Made by a program: the position numbers and the translations under genes. Of a stretch of 64,000 nucleotides of DNA, positions 55,323-64,000 are shown piece by piece. A model generated the notes under the pieces. It was not told the origin of the DNA, did no database searches, and saw nothing but the letters and a program-made list of their open reading frames with translations. Source of the DNA: Acetobacterium woodii DSM 1030 (GTDB lineage Bacteria > Bacillota > Clostridia > Eubacteriales > Eubacteriaceae); NCBI RefSeq assembly GCF_000247605.1, contig NC_016894.1:1973732-2037731 (forward strand). Reading direction: 5' to 3'. How positions within the stretch are numbered: the first letter of the stretch is position 1; every line of letters begins with the position of its first letter.

Positions 55323-56387
55323 TTAAACAGAAGGTAGCTTCGGCAGGGTAATTGTAAATGTGGTACCCTTATTGATTTCGCTTTGCGGAGTAATCTGACC
55401 TTGATGCAATTCGACAATTTTCTTGGCGAGGGAAAGTCCGAGTCCGTTCCCGCCGAGAGCTCGATCGCGGGATTTATCAACTTTATAAAAGCGCTCAAAG
55501 ATATGGATTTGATCTTCTGGCTGGATACCAATACCGGTATCGATAATTTGACAGCACACTTTTGTTTGATCGGACGTCAATATAACGTGAATCATGCCAC
55601 CTTCCGGTGTGAATTTGATCGCATTATGAAGAATATTAACCCATACTTGAGACAGCAGGCCCTCATCACCAGGGATTGATAATTTTTCCAGATCGACTTC
55701 CATCGCAATATCTTTAGAGTTCCATTGTGGTTCTAACATCAGGACGACTTCCTCCAACTGCTTGTCGAGCCTGAAGGGGATAAAAGATAACGGTTCGCCG
55801 CCAGTTTCCAGGGCTGATAGTTTCAGCAGATTATCACTTAAAGCGGATAATCGTTTGCTTTCGGTTTCAATGATGTCTAAATAGCGATTTTTTTGTGCGG
55901 GTGTCAGCGTATTATTTTTTAATAAGGCAGCAAACCCGCTGATGGAAGTCAGCGGTGATTGGATCTCATGAGAGACGTTGGAAATAAAATCCTGCCGTAA
56001 TTGTTCCATCGAGCCGAGTTCTTTGGCGATTTTATTGATGCCTGCGACCATATCGTTGTGGTGGTATTCGTCCCGGGGCTCAATAAAGACATCGAAATCC
56101 CCTTGGGCGATTCTTGTCATCGCGTTTATTAATTCATTTTGCATAAGATGATGTTGTTGGATACCTTTTGAATATTTGTTAGCGATTAATCTGGAAATAG
56201 ATGCCACACTTATAATTAAAACCATCCCAATGAGGCCTGAAATAATATGAGACCAAAATTCCGAAGGCGTGCCGGTCCAGTGGTAAATTATCAATGTAAG
56301 TCCATATCCGGCGGCAAAAGAGCAGCCTAAAACAAAAAAAAGTATAATGAATGAGATTGCGGCAGGAGGCCGTTTAGGTTGTTTCAT
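55323..56387 (-). CDS. Sensor histidine kinase
   Basis: 354 aa. Two membrane helices (about 12-35 and 45-67) enclose a very short extracellular loop, then a HAMP linker, an H-box SNVSHEIQSPLTSISG (His ~140) and a HATPase domain with N, G1 (IIDTGIGI) and G2 (GGNGLGLSLAKKIV) boxes. The tiny sensor loop suggests sensing within the membrane, as in cell-envelope stress kinases. It overlaps its regulator by 4 bp. Confidence 0.92.
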   Translation of the reverse strand: MKQPKRPPAAISFIILFFVLGCSFAAGYGLTLIIYHWTGTPSEFWSHIISGLIGMVLIISVASISRLIANKYSKGIQQHHLMQNELINAMTRIAQGDFDVFIEPRDEYHHNDMVAGINKIAKELGSMEQLRQDFISNVSHEIQSPLTSISGFAALLKNNTLTPAQKNRYLDIIETESKRLSALSDNLLKLSALETGGEPLSFIPFRLDKQLEEVVLMLEPQWNSKDIAMEVDLEKLSIPGDEGLLSQVWVNILHNAIKFTPEGGMIHVILTSDQTKVCCQIIDTGIGIQPEDQIHIFERFYKVDKSRDRALGGNGLGLSLAKKIVELHQGQITPQSEINKGTTFTITLPKLPSV

Positions 56388-57061
56388 GTGAGCACCTCCA
56401 GCCGGTATCCCAGCCCCCGAATGGTGGTAATTTTAAAACCGGTCCGTTGCTCAGGAAAGCGGTCACGGAGCCGGTTTATATGGACGTCCAACGTGCGTTC
56501 GTTGCCCTCAAAATCAATGCCCCAGATATCTTCAATCAACCGATTACGCGAAAATGTTTTGCCGGGAAAACTCGCCAGCTTGAAGAGCAATTCAAATTCC
56601 TTCATTGGAATATCTTCGTGTGAACCATCTGTGGTGATGCTGTAGCTATTTTTATCGATCGTGATATTGCCAATTTGGATGATCTGGGATGCTTCAATTT
56701 TATAACGCCGCAGCAGTGCCTGGACGCGGACAACCAACTCATCGCCTTCAAAAGGTTTAGTCAGATAATCGTCGGCGCCAAGTCCGAAACCTTTCACTTT
56801 GTTAGCAAGCTCACCTTTGGCGGTCAGCATTAAAATGGGCATATTTTCGTAGTCAGAACGCAAATGACGACACAGTTCAAAGCCGTCCATGTTTGGCATC
56901 ATGATATCGATGATTGCCAGATCAGGGTTATCAATATCGATATTTTCTAGTGCTTCACGTCCGTCTACGGCCTCGCATACTTCAAATCCATTGTTTTGAA
57001 GCAATGCAATGACAAGTTCGCGGATGTTCGCATCATCGTCAACAATCATAATTTTACTCAT
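56384..57061 (-). CDS. OmpR-family response regulator
   Basis: 225 aa. The receiver domain has acidic DDD (9-11), phosphoacceptor Asp in LAIIDIMMPNMDG (about 54) and Lys in DDYLTKPFEGDEL (about 105). A winged-helix DNA-binding domain follows (RTLDVHINRLRDRF, TTIRGLGYRLE). GAGGTG precedes the ATG. It likely controls the ABC-2 exporter downstream. Confidence 0.94.
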   Translation of the reverse strand: MSKIMIVDDDANIRELVIALLQNNGFEVCEAVDGREALENIDIDNPDLAIIDIMMPNMDGFELCRHLRSDYENMPILMLTAKGELANKVKGFGLGADDYLTKPFEGDELVVRVQALLRRYKIEASQIIQIGNITIDKNSYSITTDGSHEDIPMKEFELLFKLASFPGKTFSRNRLIEDIWGIDFEGNERTLDVHINRLRDRFPEQRTGFKITTIRGLGYRLEVLT

Positions 57062-57322
57062 CGTTTATCACCTCGATTAAATTATATCATGCCGATGTAA
57101 ACGGAGATTAAACGAAGCCAAAATAAATTTTTAATTTCTGATTATTTCAGACATGGTGATACCCATTTTTGACTTTGTTGTCGCTCAGCTTGTAAATTTC
57201 TATCAAAAGCAGTACAATAAATTGGTAATTGTGGGCTATCTAACTCAAATAAGCATTGTTTAAAGGTTTGATTGGTTGGACGGACAATATTGAAAGAAAA
57301 GAGTAAGGGGCGATGAAAATAA
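57062..57322. promoter_or_regulatory. Divergent promoter region between two two-component operons
   Basis: 260 bp of AT-rich sequence between the minus-strand regulator and the plus-strand regulator. It must hold both promoters; I see no strong consensus and no repeat pair that clearly marks a regulator site. Confidence 0.45.
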
Positions 57323-58012
57323 ATGAAACAAATATTTTTAGTTGAGGATGATCAGGCCATTGCGAAAAACCTGATCCGTTTGCTCCGTTCGGAAGGGTTT
57401 AGTGTTATTCACGCTTCGACGCGAAGCGATGCCTTGGCCGCCCTGATCGGGAATAAATTTGACTTAGCACTGATTGATATTTCTCTGCCTGACGGAAATG
57501 GCTTTACGGTTTGTACGGAAATTAAAGCAAAACAAGATGTTCCGGTTATCTTTTTGACGGCTTCCGGCGACGAAGCAAGTGTTGTTACCGGGCTGAATAT
57601 GGGTGCGGACGATTATATTACCAAGCCGTTTCGTCCCCGTGAATTGATTGCCCGAATTGGATCTGCTCTGCGAAAAGGCGGACGTTTGGGGTCAACGTTT
57701 GAAATTCATGGGCTTTATGTCGATACGGCTAGTAGCATTGTGAAAAAAAACGGCACCGAAGTTTTTCTTTCGGCATTGGAATATCGACTGTTGTTGGTAT
57801 TTGTTAATAATCCCAAAAGCATTATCACGAGGGGGCAGCTGCTGGATGAATTATGGGACGCGGCGGGCGAGTTTGTCAATGACAATACCTTAACCGTGTA
57901 CATCAAACGCTTACGGGAAAAGATCGAGACCAATCCCGCCCGCCCGCAAATTATTTTGACTGTTCGTGGGACCGGGTATCGATTAGGAGGCGATGCGGAT
58001 GTTTCGAAATAA
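57323..58012 (+). CDS. OmpR-family response regulator (second system)
   Basis: 229 aa. Acidic EDD (8-10), phosphoacceptor Asp in LALIDISLPDGNGF (about 52), Lys in DDYITKPFRPREL (about 101) and a C-terminal winged helix (NTLTVYIKRLREKI, TVRGTGYRLGG). The group is close to VanR/BceR-type regulators, which usually govern antibiotic-response ABC transporters. It overlaps its kinase gene by 14-20 bp. Confidence 0.93.
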   Translation: MKQIFLVEDDQAIAKNLIRLLRSEGFSVIHASTRSDALAALIGNKFDLALIDISLPDGNGFTVCTEIKAKQDVPVIFLTASGDEASVVTGLNMGADDYITKPFRPRELIARIGSALRKGGRLGSTFEIHGLYVDTASSIVKKNGTEVFLSALEYRLLLVFVNNPKSIITRGQLLDELWDAAGEFVNDNTLTVYIKRLREKIETNPARPQIILTVRGTGYRLGGDADVSK

Positions 58013-58988
58013 CGAGGTACGGCGATTTGCAATGATGTTTACCTTAATGGCCGTGGTCACGATAATACTGGGTTTTATAATCAATACTACCGCGGGAATT
58101 CTTGCTATCGCTTCTGCCGCCGCCTTTGGCACGGCGTTTTTTTTATTTACCAAAGCCCGATACAAAAGCATCGCGCAGATATCAGATCAAATTAATCGGT
58201 TGCTCCATAACACCGACAACGTATATATTGGGCAATCGGAAGAAGGGGAACTTTCTATTCTGGATAGCGAAATAATAAAAATGACGGTGCGGATTCGGGA
58301 GCAAAATGAGGCGCTAAAAAGAGAAAAAGAACACCTTGCCGACTCACTGGCCAACATCGCCCATCAACTTCGTACCCCACTCACATCGGTAAACTTGATT
58401 GTTTCATTGCTAGAAAAAAGTCCAAATGAAAATGATCGGAAAGCGTTGCTGCGCGAAACCGAAGAATTGCTGGTTCAGATGGATTGGCTACTGACTTCTT
58501 TATTGAGATTATCGCGTTTGGATGCAGGCATCGTGGTATTTCAAAGTGAGCAGATCGAGGTTAGTAACTTGATTAAAACGGCGCTTCGTCCATTTCTGAT
58601 TTCTATGGAATTGCACAATATTGATTTACAAGTAGATACCCCTAAAGCGATGATGATTCAAGGGGATTTCGGGTGGCTTTCGGAAGCAATTCAGAACATT
58701 TTTAAAAATTGCCTGGAAAGCGTCGGCGAGAATGGGAAGATTGAGATTATCAGTAAATCGAACCCATTGTTTACCGAGATTACTATCCACGACAATGGTG
58801 CTGGTTTTGACAAAGCAGATATATCCTGCCTGTTCGACCGCTTTTATCGGGGGAAAAATCCTCAGGCGACCGGATACGGGATTGGATTAGCGCTTTGCAA
58901 AATGATTATAACTCGACAGGGCGGAACGATTACCGCCCAAAATCACCCGCAGGGTGGGGCAATCTTTGCCATTCGTTTTCCTAAGTGA
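57999..58988 (+). CDS. Sensor histidine kinase (second system)
   Basis: About 329 aa from the ATG at 57999 (AGGAGG upstream; an ATG 6 nt earlier is also possible). Two membrane helices fall in the first 50 residues with almost no external loop. The H-box is NIAHQLRTPLTSV (His ~120) and the HATPase domain has N box QNIFKNCLE, G1 HDNGAGF and G2 GYGIGLALCK. The short sensor form fits kinases that read the state of a partner FtsX-type ABC transporter, here encoded next in the same direction. Confidence 0.92.
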   Translation: MFRNNEVRRFAMMFTLMAVVTIILGFIINTTAGILAIASAAAFGTAFFLFTKARYKSIAQISDQINRLLHNTDNVYIGQSEEGELSILDSEIIKMTVRIREQNEALKREKEHLADSLANIAHQLRTPLTSVNLIVSLLEKSPNENDRKALLRETEELLVQMDWLLTSLLRLSRLDAGIVVFQSEQIEVSNLIKTALRPFLISMELHNIDLQVDTPKAMMIQGDFGWLSEAIQNIFKNCLESVGENGKIEIISKSNPLFTEITIHDNGAGFDKADISCLFDRFYRGKNPQATGYGIGLALCKMIITRQGGTITAQNHPQGGAIFAIRFPK

Positions 58989-59052
58989 CAAATCTCTCAC
59001 CGGAAAGTCACCGAGTTGTCAGTTGAATGTTCTATTATATGGGTAAACCATG

Positions 59053-59223
59053 TAGGTAATTGCGAAATTAAAAAACATCGAGCAACGGTTGCTTTGGGTG
59101 CAGTTTTCACAAACAATTTTGTAATGTGTAGGCGAACAGTTCATCGAACTGTCCGCCGTACCGTGTAGAAATTGTTTCGTGCGAAACTGAGCCCAAAGCT
59201 CATGGCATTTTCACAATTACCTA
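59053..59223. repeat. Full-length MITE-like element (171 bp), copy 3
   Basis: TAGGTAATTGCGAAATTA ... TTCACAATTACCTA, with the same inner hairpin as copy 2 but in the opposite orientation. It is flanked by GGGTAAACCATG (59041-59052) and GGGTAAACAATG (59224-59235), a 12-bp duplication with one mismatch. It lies between the kinase and the ABC transporter gene. Confidence 0.9.
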
Positions 59224-59253
59224 GGGTAAACAATGTGAAAGGAGACTCACATA

Positions 59254-59937
59254 ATGGAGTTTTTAAAAATTGAAAATTTATGCAAAGTTTACGGCACGAA
59301 CGAAAACCAAGTTACCGCACTTGATCATGTTTCACTAACAATTGAAAAGGGGGAATTTACCGCAATCATCGGTTCTTCAGGTTCCGGGAAATCCACGTTG
59401 CTTCATATTATCGGGGGTGTCGATGTGCCGACAAGCGGAAAGGTATATTTGGATGGGCAGGATGTCTATGCCCAAAGCAATGAAAAACTCGCTATCTTCC
59501 GCCGGCGCCAAGTTGGGCTGATTTACCAGTTTCACAACCTTATTCCAACTCTAAATGTGGTCGAAAATATCAGTTTGCCGATTTTGATGGACAAACGTAA
59601 GGTTAACGAGGAACGGCTTGATGATTTGCTTCAGTTGCTGGGGCTAAAAGACCGCAAAACACATTTGCCCAATCAGCTTTCGGGCGGTCAGCAGCAGCGG
59701 GTTTCCATCGGTCGCGCGTTGATGAATGCTCCGGCAGTCATGCTTGCCGACGAACCAACCGGTAGTTTGGATAGCCGTAATGGACATGAAATCATCAATC
59801 TGCTAAAATTAAGCAATCAAAAATTTCGACAGACACTGCTTCTGGTCACCCATGACGAAAATATTGCTCTCCAGGCAGACCGCATTATCGGCATCTCAGA
59901 TGGCAAAGTCGTGCGCGACGAACGGGTACGGCCATGA
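59254..59937 (+). CDS. ABC transporter ATP-binding protein (MacB/BceA-type)
   Basis: 227 aa. Walker A GSSGSGKSTL (about residue 39), signature LSGGQQQRVSIGRAL (about 140), Walker B VMLADEPTGSLD (about 162) and H-loop LVTHDENIA. The length and the QQQRV form are typical of LolD/MacB/BceA ATPases that drive mechanotransmission or antimicrobial-peptide transport with FtsX-type permeases. AAAGGAG precedes the ATG. Confidence 0.93.
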   Translation: MEFLKIENLCKVYGTNENQVTALDHVSLTIEKGEFTAIIGSSGSGKSTLLHIIGGVDVPTSGKVYLDGQDVYAQSNEKLAIFRRRQVGLIYQFHNLIPTLNVVENISLPILMDKRKVNEERLDDLLQLLGLKDRKTHLPNQLSGGQQQRVSIGRALMNAPAVMLADEPTGSLDSRNGHEIINLLKLSNQKFRQTLLLVTHDENIALQADRIIGISDGKVVRDERVRP

Positions 59938-62504
59938 ATATTTTTAATAAAGTTACCCTGCAAAGCATGAAAAAAAGCCGTACTCGAACGGTTGTGACGA
60001 TTATCGGCGTGGTTCTGTCCGTTGCGATGATTACTGGTGTTGCCACCTTTGGTGTTTCACTGCTTTCCTATCTAACCAATGGTGCGGCCCAGAAATACGG
60101 CGCTTGGCATGTTGAATTTGTAGACGTTCCGGCTTCTTTCGTTTTGGAACAAACGCATGACGAGAGAATCGCTGATACTACGACATTTGAAAATATCGGG
60201 TACGCAATGCTTGATGGTGGAAAAAATCCTGACAAACCATATCTTTTTATCGCCGGATTCAACGAAAAAGCTTTTAATGATTTGCCCATCAACCTAATTT
60301 CCGGTCGGTTGCCTGAAAACAGCGGGGAGATTCTTGTTTCCGGGAGTGTTGCGGCTAATGGCGGTGTTAAATTTGCGATCGGGGACACGATCACACTTAC
60401 GGTCGGCAATCGTCTAAGTGGCAATGAAATGCTTAGTCAACAGGACCCATACGTGCATGGAAGCGAAACATTTGCACCTCAAGACGAGCGAACTTACACG
60501 GTTGTTGGCATCTATCAAAGACCTGGCTTTGAGGAATCTTTTGCACCGGGGTATACGTTGATAACAACCGCCGATACCCAAGACCAAGTGGACAACTTCA
60601 GCCTCTTTGTCACGCTGAAAAACCCACGAGGAGTTCATGCTTACGCAAGCGAAACAGCCGGAAACTATCGTTATGTTTTTAACGACAATGTATTGCGTTT
60701 TATGGGCCTTTCGGAGGATAATCTGTTCAACACGTTTTTGTACGCAGTAGGCGGCATTGTGGTCATCATCATCATGATCGGCTCGATTTTTTTGATTTAT
60801 AATGCCTTTACCATCTCGTTAAATGAACGCACCCGGCAGTTTGGGATTCTCTCGTCAGTTGGTGCTACGGCCAAACAGCTACGAAATTCAGTGTTGTTTG
60901 AGGGTCTTTGTATTGGCGTTGTGGGGATTCCGATTGGTGTTATTGTCGGCATCGGCAGTGTTGGACTGGTAATCTCCGTGGTCGCGCAGAATTTTGGCAA
61001 CGTTATGTACAGCAACGTCCCGTTGATTTTGACCGTGTCCATCCCGGCTATTATCGCTGCGGCGGTGGTCAGTTTAGTTACGATTTTAATTTCGGCTTAT
61101 CTTCCCGCGCGAAAGGCTGCAAACACACCCGTGATGGAGAGTATTCGCCAAACCAATGCTGTCAAAATTGAATCTAAAGCCGTAAAAACTTCAAAACTAT
61201 CTCAGCGACTTTACGGTTTAGAGGGAACTCTGGCGCTAAAGAATTTCAAAAGAAATAAAAAACGCTATCGTAGTATCGTGTTATCACTTGGCTTAAGTAT
61301 CGTATTGTTTGTATCGGCCAATGCTTTTGTAATGGACATGCAACAGGCGTCGACAATGGCCGCAGCCGTTACTACTTATGATATCGGTTTTGCCACTCAG
61401 GATATGGATGATAACGAAATGTTGTCGCTTTACAATCAATTAAAAACTGCCGATGATGTTTACGAAAGCTCATATCAAGCGTTAATGACATACTCATGTG
61501 CGGCCAAGGCAAGCGATCTTAGTGATGCTTATTGGGAAAATGCCGGTTCGCACGGACCTGATGAAACAGTCAACCTGCCTATGGACCTTCAGTTTCTAGA
61601 TGATAGGAGTTATTTGAACATGATCGCCAGTTTGGGTTTGCCAGCTGAAGAATACACGGGACCAAATGCGAAATTGGTAGCAGTCGCTAAAATGGAAGGT
61701 CAGGCCAATGTTGATCAGCTTAATGATCTGTTCACGCAATCTGCTCTGGATTTTACTATCGCACCCCAAATAAATGGCGAACCGCAGATGGAACAGGGTC
61801 GAAACATAAACTTGACGTTTGTTGAGACTGTACCGCCAGATACTCTTCCGGTTCCGGGAAACTCCGGAACGGAGAATTCGTTCTTTTTTAGAGTAATGGC
61901 CCCTTATTCGCTCAAAGATCAGTTTGAAACACCCGATACCCAGGTAGTTGTTAAGGGTTTAACCTTTCGTTCAACGAATCCTACCCAGTCAACGGCTGAA
62001 ATGGAAACGATGATACAGGGGGCGGGAATTACAGCCAATTATAACCTCTATAACACGTATAAAATGATGGATGAGAACCGCAATTACATCTTCATCGTTA
62101 ACGTGTTTGCGGATACTTTTATCATTATGATTTCGTTAATTGCGGTTGCTAATGTGTTCAACACGATTTCGACGAATATCAAGCTACGCCGACGGGAGCT
62201 GGCGATGCTCCGCTCGGTGGGGATGTCTGATCGCGATTTTCAAAAGATGATGAACTTCGAATGTGTTTTTTATGGTCTGCGGGCGCTACTCTTTGGGCTT
62301 CCCATTGCGGCGATTGCTTCGTGGTTGATTTACAAAGGGATGGTTCTCGGTGGGATGGATGCGATCGTATTTGTGTTCCCATGGAACAGTATGGCAATCA
62401 GCGTCCTCAGCGTCCTCTTTGTGGTGTTTATAACCATGCTGTATGCCGTTAGCAAGATAAAAAAAGAAAATATTATCGACGCCCTGCGGGATGATATGAC
62501 TTGA
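59934..62504 (+). CDS. FtsX-like ABC transporter permease
   Basis: 856 aa, overlapping the ATPase by 4 bp. A first helix (about 20-42) is followed by a large periplasm-facing domain, then helices around 260-400, a second extracellular domain and helices around 710-850. FtsX blocks appear twice (NAFTISLNERTRQFGILSSVG; STNIKLRRRELAMLRSVGMS). This is the usual MacB/FtsX topology for an exporter or resistance transporter, perhaps for a peptide, run by the preceding two-component system. Confidence 0.92.
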   Translation: MNIFNKVTLQSMKKSRTRTVVTIIGVVLSVAMITGVATFGVSLLSYLTNGAAQKYGAWHVEFVDVPASFVLEQTHDERIADTTTFENIGYAMLDGGKNPDKPYLFIAGFNEKAFNDLPINLISGRLPENSGEILVSGSVAANGGVKFAIGDTITLTVGNRLSGNEMLSQQDPYVHGSETFAPQDERTYTVVGIYQRPGFEESFAPGYTLITTADTQDQVDNFSLFVTLKNPRGVHAYASETAGNYRYVFNDNVLRFMGLSEDNLFNTFLYAVGGIVVIIIMIGSIFLIYNAFTISLNERTRQFGILSSVGATAKQLRNSVLFEGLCIGVVGIPIGVIVGIGSVGLVISVVAQNFGNVMYSNVPLILTVSIPAIIAAAVVSLVTILISAYLPARKAANTPVMESIRQTNAVKIESKAVKTSKLSQRLYGLEGTLALKNFKRNKKRYRSIVLSLGLSIVLFVSANAFVMDMQQASTMAAAVTTYDIGFATQDMDDNEMLSLYNQLKTADDVYESSYQALMTYSCAAKASDLSDAYWENAGSHGPDETVNLPMDLQFLDDRSYLNMIASLGLPAEEYTGPNAKLVAVAKMEGQANVDQLNDLFTQSALDFTIAPQINGEPQMEQGRNINLTFVETVPPDTLPVPGNSGTENSFFFRVMAPYSLKDQFETPDTQVVVKGLTFRSTNPTQSTAEMETMIQGAGITANYNLYNTYKMMDENRNYIFIVNVFADTFIIMISLIAVANVFNTISTNIKLRRRELAMLRSVGMSDRDFQKMMNFECVFYGLRALLFGLPIAAIASWLIYKGMVLGGMDAIVFVFPWNSMAISVLSVLFVVFITMLYAVSKIKKENIIDALRDDMT

Positions 62505-62547
62505 TCTGCCAGACGATGGGCGTGAGGCTGCATTTTTTTAAAAAAAA

Positions 62548-62576
62548 TTGATATTGATTCATTTATTTGGTATAAT
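62548..62576 (+). promoter_or_regulatory. Promoter of the L25/Ctc gene
   Basis: TTGATA (62548-62553), 17-bp spacer, TATAAT (62571-62576), with a leader of about 110 nt before the ATG. Confidence 0.7.
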
Positions 62577-62694
62577 TAGAATAACATAGTAAAAAATATT
62601 GATAAAAATAGTTCGTTAGATTTTAATTGAAATTGACGAAATAAACAATATCAACAATACTATGTGAGAGTTTATCAAGAGAGGAGACAATAAT

Positions 62695-63318
62695 ATGAAT
62701 GAAAAAGTAACAATTGCAATTGAAAAAAGAGAAATGGCCAGTGGCAAAGCAGGTAAAAAACTTCGAAAAATAGGTTACATCCCTGGAGCGATTAATCGCA
62801 AAGGTCAGGACTCAGTTTCAGTAAAAATAAAAACAGATGAATTAATGAAAAACATATCCAAATATGGGAGAAACTATTTATTTACGCTCGATCTTGGTGG
62901 GAACGAATCATATGCTGCAATGATAAAAGAAATGCAACATTCACCAATAAAAGGTGAGGTTTTAAATGTCGTTTTTCAGGAGGTATCAGTTACTGAACCA
63001 ATTAAGTTAAATCTTAATATTAAAATAGTTGGTAAAGAAGCCTTGGATTTAAAAAAACTTCATCCAGTCCAGCAAATGGACAAAATACATGTGACTGGAT
63101 TACCGCAGGATATTCCAGATTTCATTGAAATTGATGTAACGGATCTTAATCTGAATGACAAAATATGTGTCGGTGATGTTAAATTTCCTAAAGGAATTGA
63201 ATCTGAAATTGAAGCGGATAAAATAGTATTAGTGATCAATGAAACAAAATTAGATGATTCGAGTGCAGAAGATGAATCTGATGACAAAACCACTGAAGCT
63301 GTGTCTGAAGAAAACTAG
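62695..63318 (+). CDS. 50S ribosomal protein L25 / general stress protein Ctc
   Basis: 207 aa. The N-terminal L25 domain (about 1-92, binding 5S rRNA) has EKREMASGKAGKKLRKIGYIPG, and the TL5-type beta domain (about 93-185) has DIPDFIEIDVTDL. The C-terminal tail is acidic. GAGGAG precedes the ATG. A terminator follows. Confidence 0.93.
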   Translation: MNEKVTIAIEKREMASGKAGKKLRKIGYIPGAINRKGQDSVSVKIKTDELMKNISKYGRNYLFTLDLGGNESYAAMIKEMQHSPIKGEVLNVVFQEVSVTEPIKLNLNIKIVGKEALDLKKLHPVQQMDKIHVTGLPQDIPDFIEIDVTDLNLNDKICVGDVKFPKGIESEIEADKIVLVINETKLDDSSAEDESDDKTTEAVSEEN

Positions 63319-63368
63319 TAAAGCTTGTTGACTCATGTACAGGTAATAATATTAATTAGACAATCGTA

Positions 63369-63414
63369 AATAACACCCTAACTCATTGATCAATGGGTTA
63401 AGGTGTTATTTTTG
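63369..63414. terminator. Long hairpin terminator after L25
   Basis: Near-perfect stem AAATAACACCcTAACtCATT with its complement, a 3-nt loop and a T-run. It probably also stops the convergent feo transcript. Confidence 0.88.
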
Positions 63415-63435
63415 TGTAATGCTTAAGTTGTTTTT

Positions 63436-63570
63436 CTATTTGTTGCAATGATTACTCCGAGAACACTCAGAGCAACCATTACAGCTACCACTTTTTTGTT
63501 TTTTTAAAATTTGAAATAAAGCAAATATTAAGGCCCCAATTACCATTGAGCCGATAATTAAAGTAGCCAT
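63436..63570 (-). CDS. Small Cys-rich FeoB-associated membrane protein
   Basis: 44 aa. A hydrophobic helix (residues 3-22) precedes a basic KKQK segment and the cysteine cluster CNGCSECSRSNHC. It lies 13 bp downstream of feoB on the same strand, the position and layout of the FeoB-associated Cys-rich membrane protein family. It is thought to aid ferrous iron uptake; no further detail is visible. Confidence 0.85.
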   Translation of the reverse strand: MATLIIGSMVIGALIFALFQILKKQKSGSCNGCSECSRSNHCNK

Positions 63571-63583
63571 TTTTTATTCCTTT

Positions 63584-64000
63584 CTACTCAGTAACCAGAG
63601 CTGGAGTTTCTTTATGAGCTGGACGAGCAAGCAGCCAGACAACAACGGCAATAAGAGCAAGTGCAATAAAAGTCTGCCCATTAAAGCTTTGTTTTAAAAT
63701 AATTAAGCTACCGATTTGATTAACAATATAAGCAGTGATGTAGGCAAGCGTTGTTTGATATGCAAGCGTGATCCAGGTCCATTTCCAACTTCCCATCTCC
63801 CGTTTAATTGCCCCGATAGCGGCAAAGCAAGGCGCGCACAGCATGTTAAAAATAAGAAAGGCAGCGGCGCTTACGACAGTAAAATCAGCAGCAACACGGC
63901 TCCAGATTTCGACACCATCTCCGGCGACTTCGGAAAAACCATAAAGCACACCAAAAGTACCGACAACATTTTCTTTCGCAACTAGTCCGGTAATTGTTGC
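63584..64000 (-). CDS. feoB: Ferrous iron transporter B, C-terminal part (runs off the window)
   Basis: The last ~139 residues are visible. They include the conserved GLVAKENVVGTFGVLYG, MLCAPCFAAIGAIKREM and a final helix ending before RPAHKETPALVTE. The frame is open to base 64000, so the N-terminal GTPase domain lies beyond the window. FeoB is a membrane GTPase that imports Fe2+, with FeoA partners. The first visible codons are not the true start. Confidence 0.92.
   Translation of the reverse strand, partial: ATITGLVAKENVVGTFGVLYGFSEVAGDGVEIWSRVAADFTVVSAAAFLIFNMLCAPCFAAIGAIKREMGSWKWTWITLAYQTTLAYITAYIVNQIGSLIILKQSFNGQTFIALALIAVVVWLLARPAHKETPALVTE

Overview
The window looks like a chromosomal segment of an anaerobic, low-GC Gram-positive bacterium of the Clostridia, most likely Acetobacterium or a close relative in the Eubacteriaceae. 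This is inferred from gene content and protein style: a PEPCK-like P-loop protein, rubrerythrin, an MGDG-synthase-type glycosyltransferase, clostridial ChW surface repeats, a tmRNA tag ending LALAA and consensus sigma-A promoters. No marker gene fixes the species.

Region 1 (1-25,050) is a housekeeping core: PEPCK-like protein (partial), rubrerythrin, Ldh-family dehydrogenase, an alanine/ornithine-racemase-like enzyme, leuS, rnhA, a DegV protein, a lipid glycosyltransferase, a SpoIIE-type phosphatase, a small P-loop protein, a TIGR01212 radical SAM protein, a small alarmone synthetase, yebC, a peptidoglycan-binding exported protein, the bifunctional NAD(P)HX repair enzyme, a cation diffusion facilitator, then miaB-mutS, rnr, smpB and ssrA (tmRNA).

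Region 2 (25,050 to about 53,260) is an accessory, defence-rich island starting just downstream of ssrA. It holds a broken IS256 element with clean ends, a mobile-type Y-family polymerase with YolD partner, a decayed Wadjet-like operon (jetA, jetB and the first ~200 codons of jetC, no jetD), a three-gene DDE/AAA/DUF6431 transposon that cuts jetC, an IS21 relic, an ISL3 element with 21-bp inverted repeats and a perfect 8-bp target duplication, a Fic AMPylase gene with an in-frame stop, a TRM11-like methyltransferase, a type I restriction-modification locus (half-size hsdS, hsdR, an unrecognised 400-aa gene, full hsdS, hsdM), a large repeat-rich surface protein, two small genes, relics of Fic and IS256, and an orphan RelA/SpoT-domain gene.

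Region 3 (53,260-64,000) returns to core-like genes: an ABC-2 exporter with its two-component system on the minus strand; a second two-component system and an FtsX-type ABC transporter on the plus strand; ribosomal protein L25/Ctc; and, on the minus strand, a small Cys-rich FeoB-associated protein and the C-terminus of FeoB.

A ~170-bp non-coding element with terminal inverted repeats (TAGGtAATTGCGAAA type) occurs three times: a half copy near 3.2 kb, a full copy at 13.2 kb with exact 10-bp flanking duplications, and a full copy at 59.1 kb with nearly perfect 12-bp flanking duplications. It behaves like a MITE. The 13.2-kb copy sits between the yebC promoter and its ribosome binding site, so it should be transcribed as a large hairpin in that leader.
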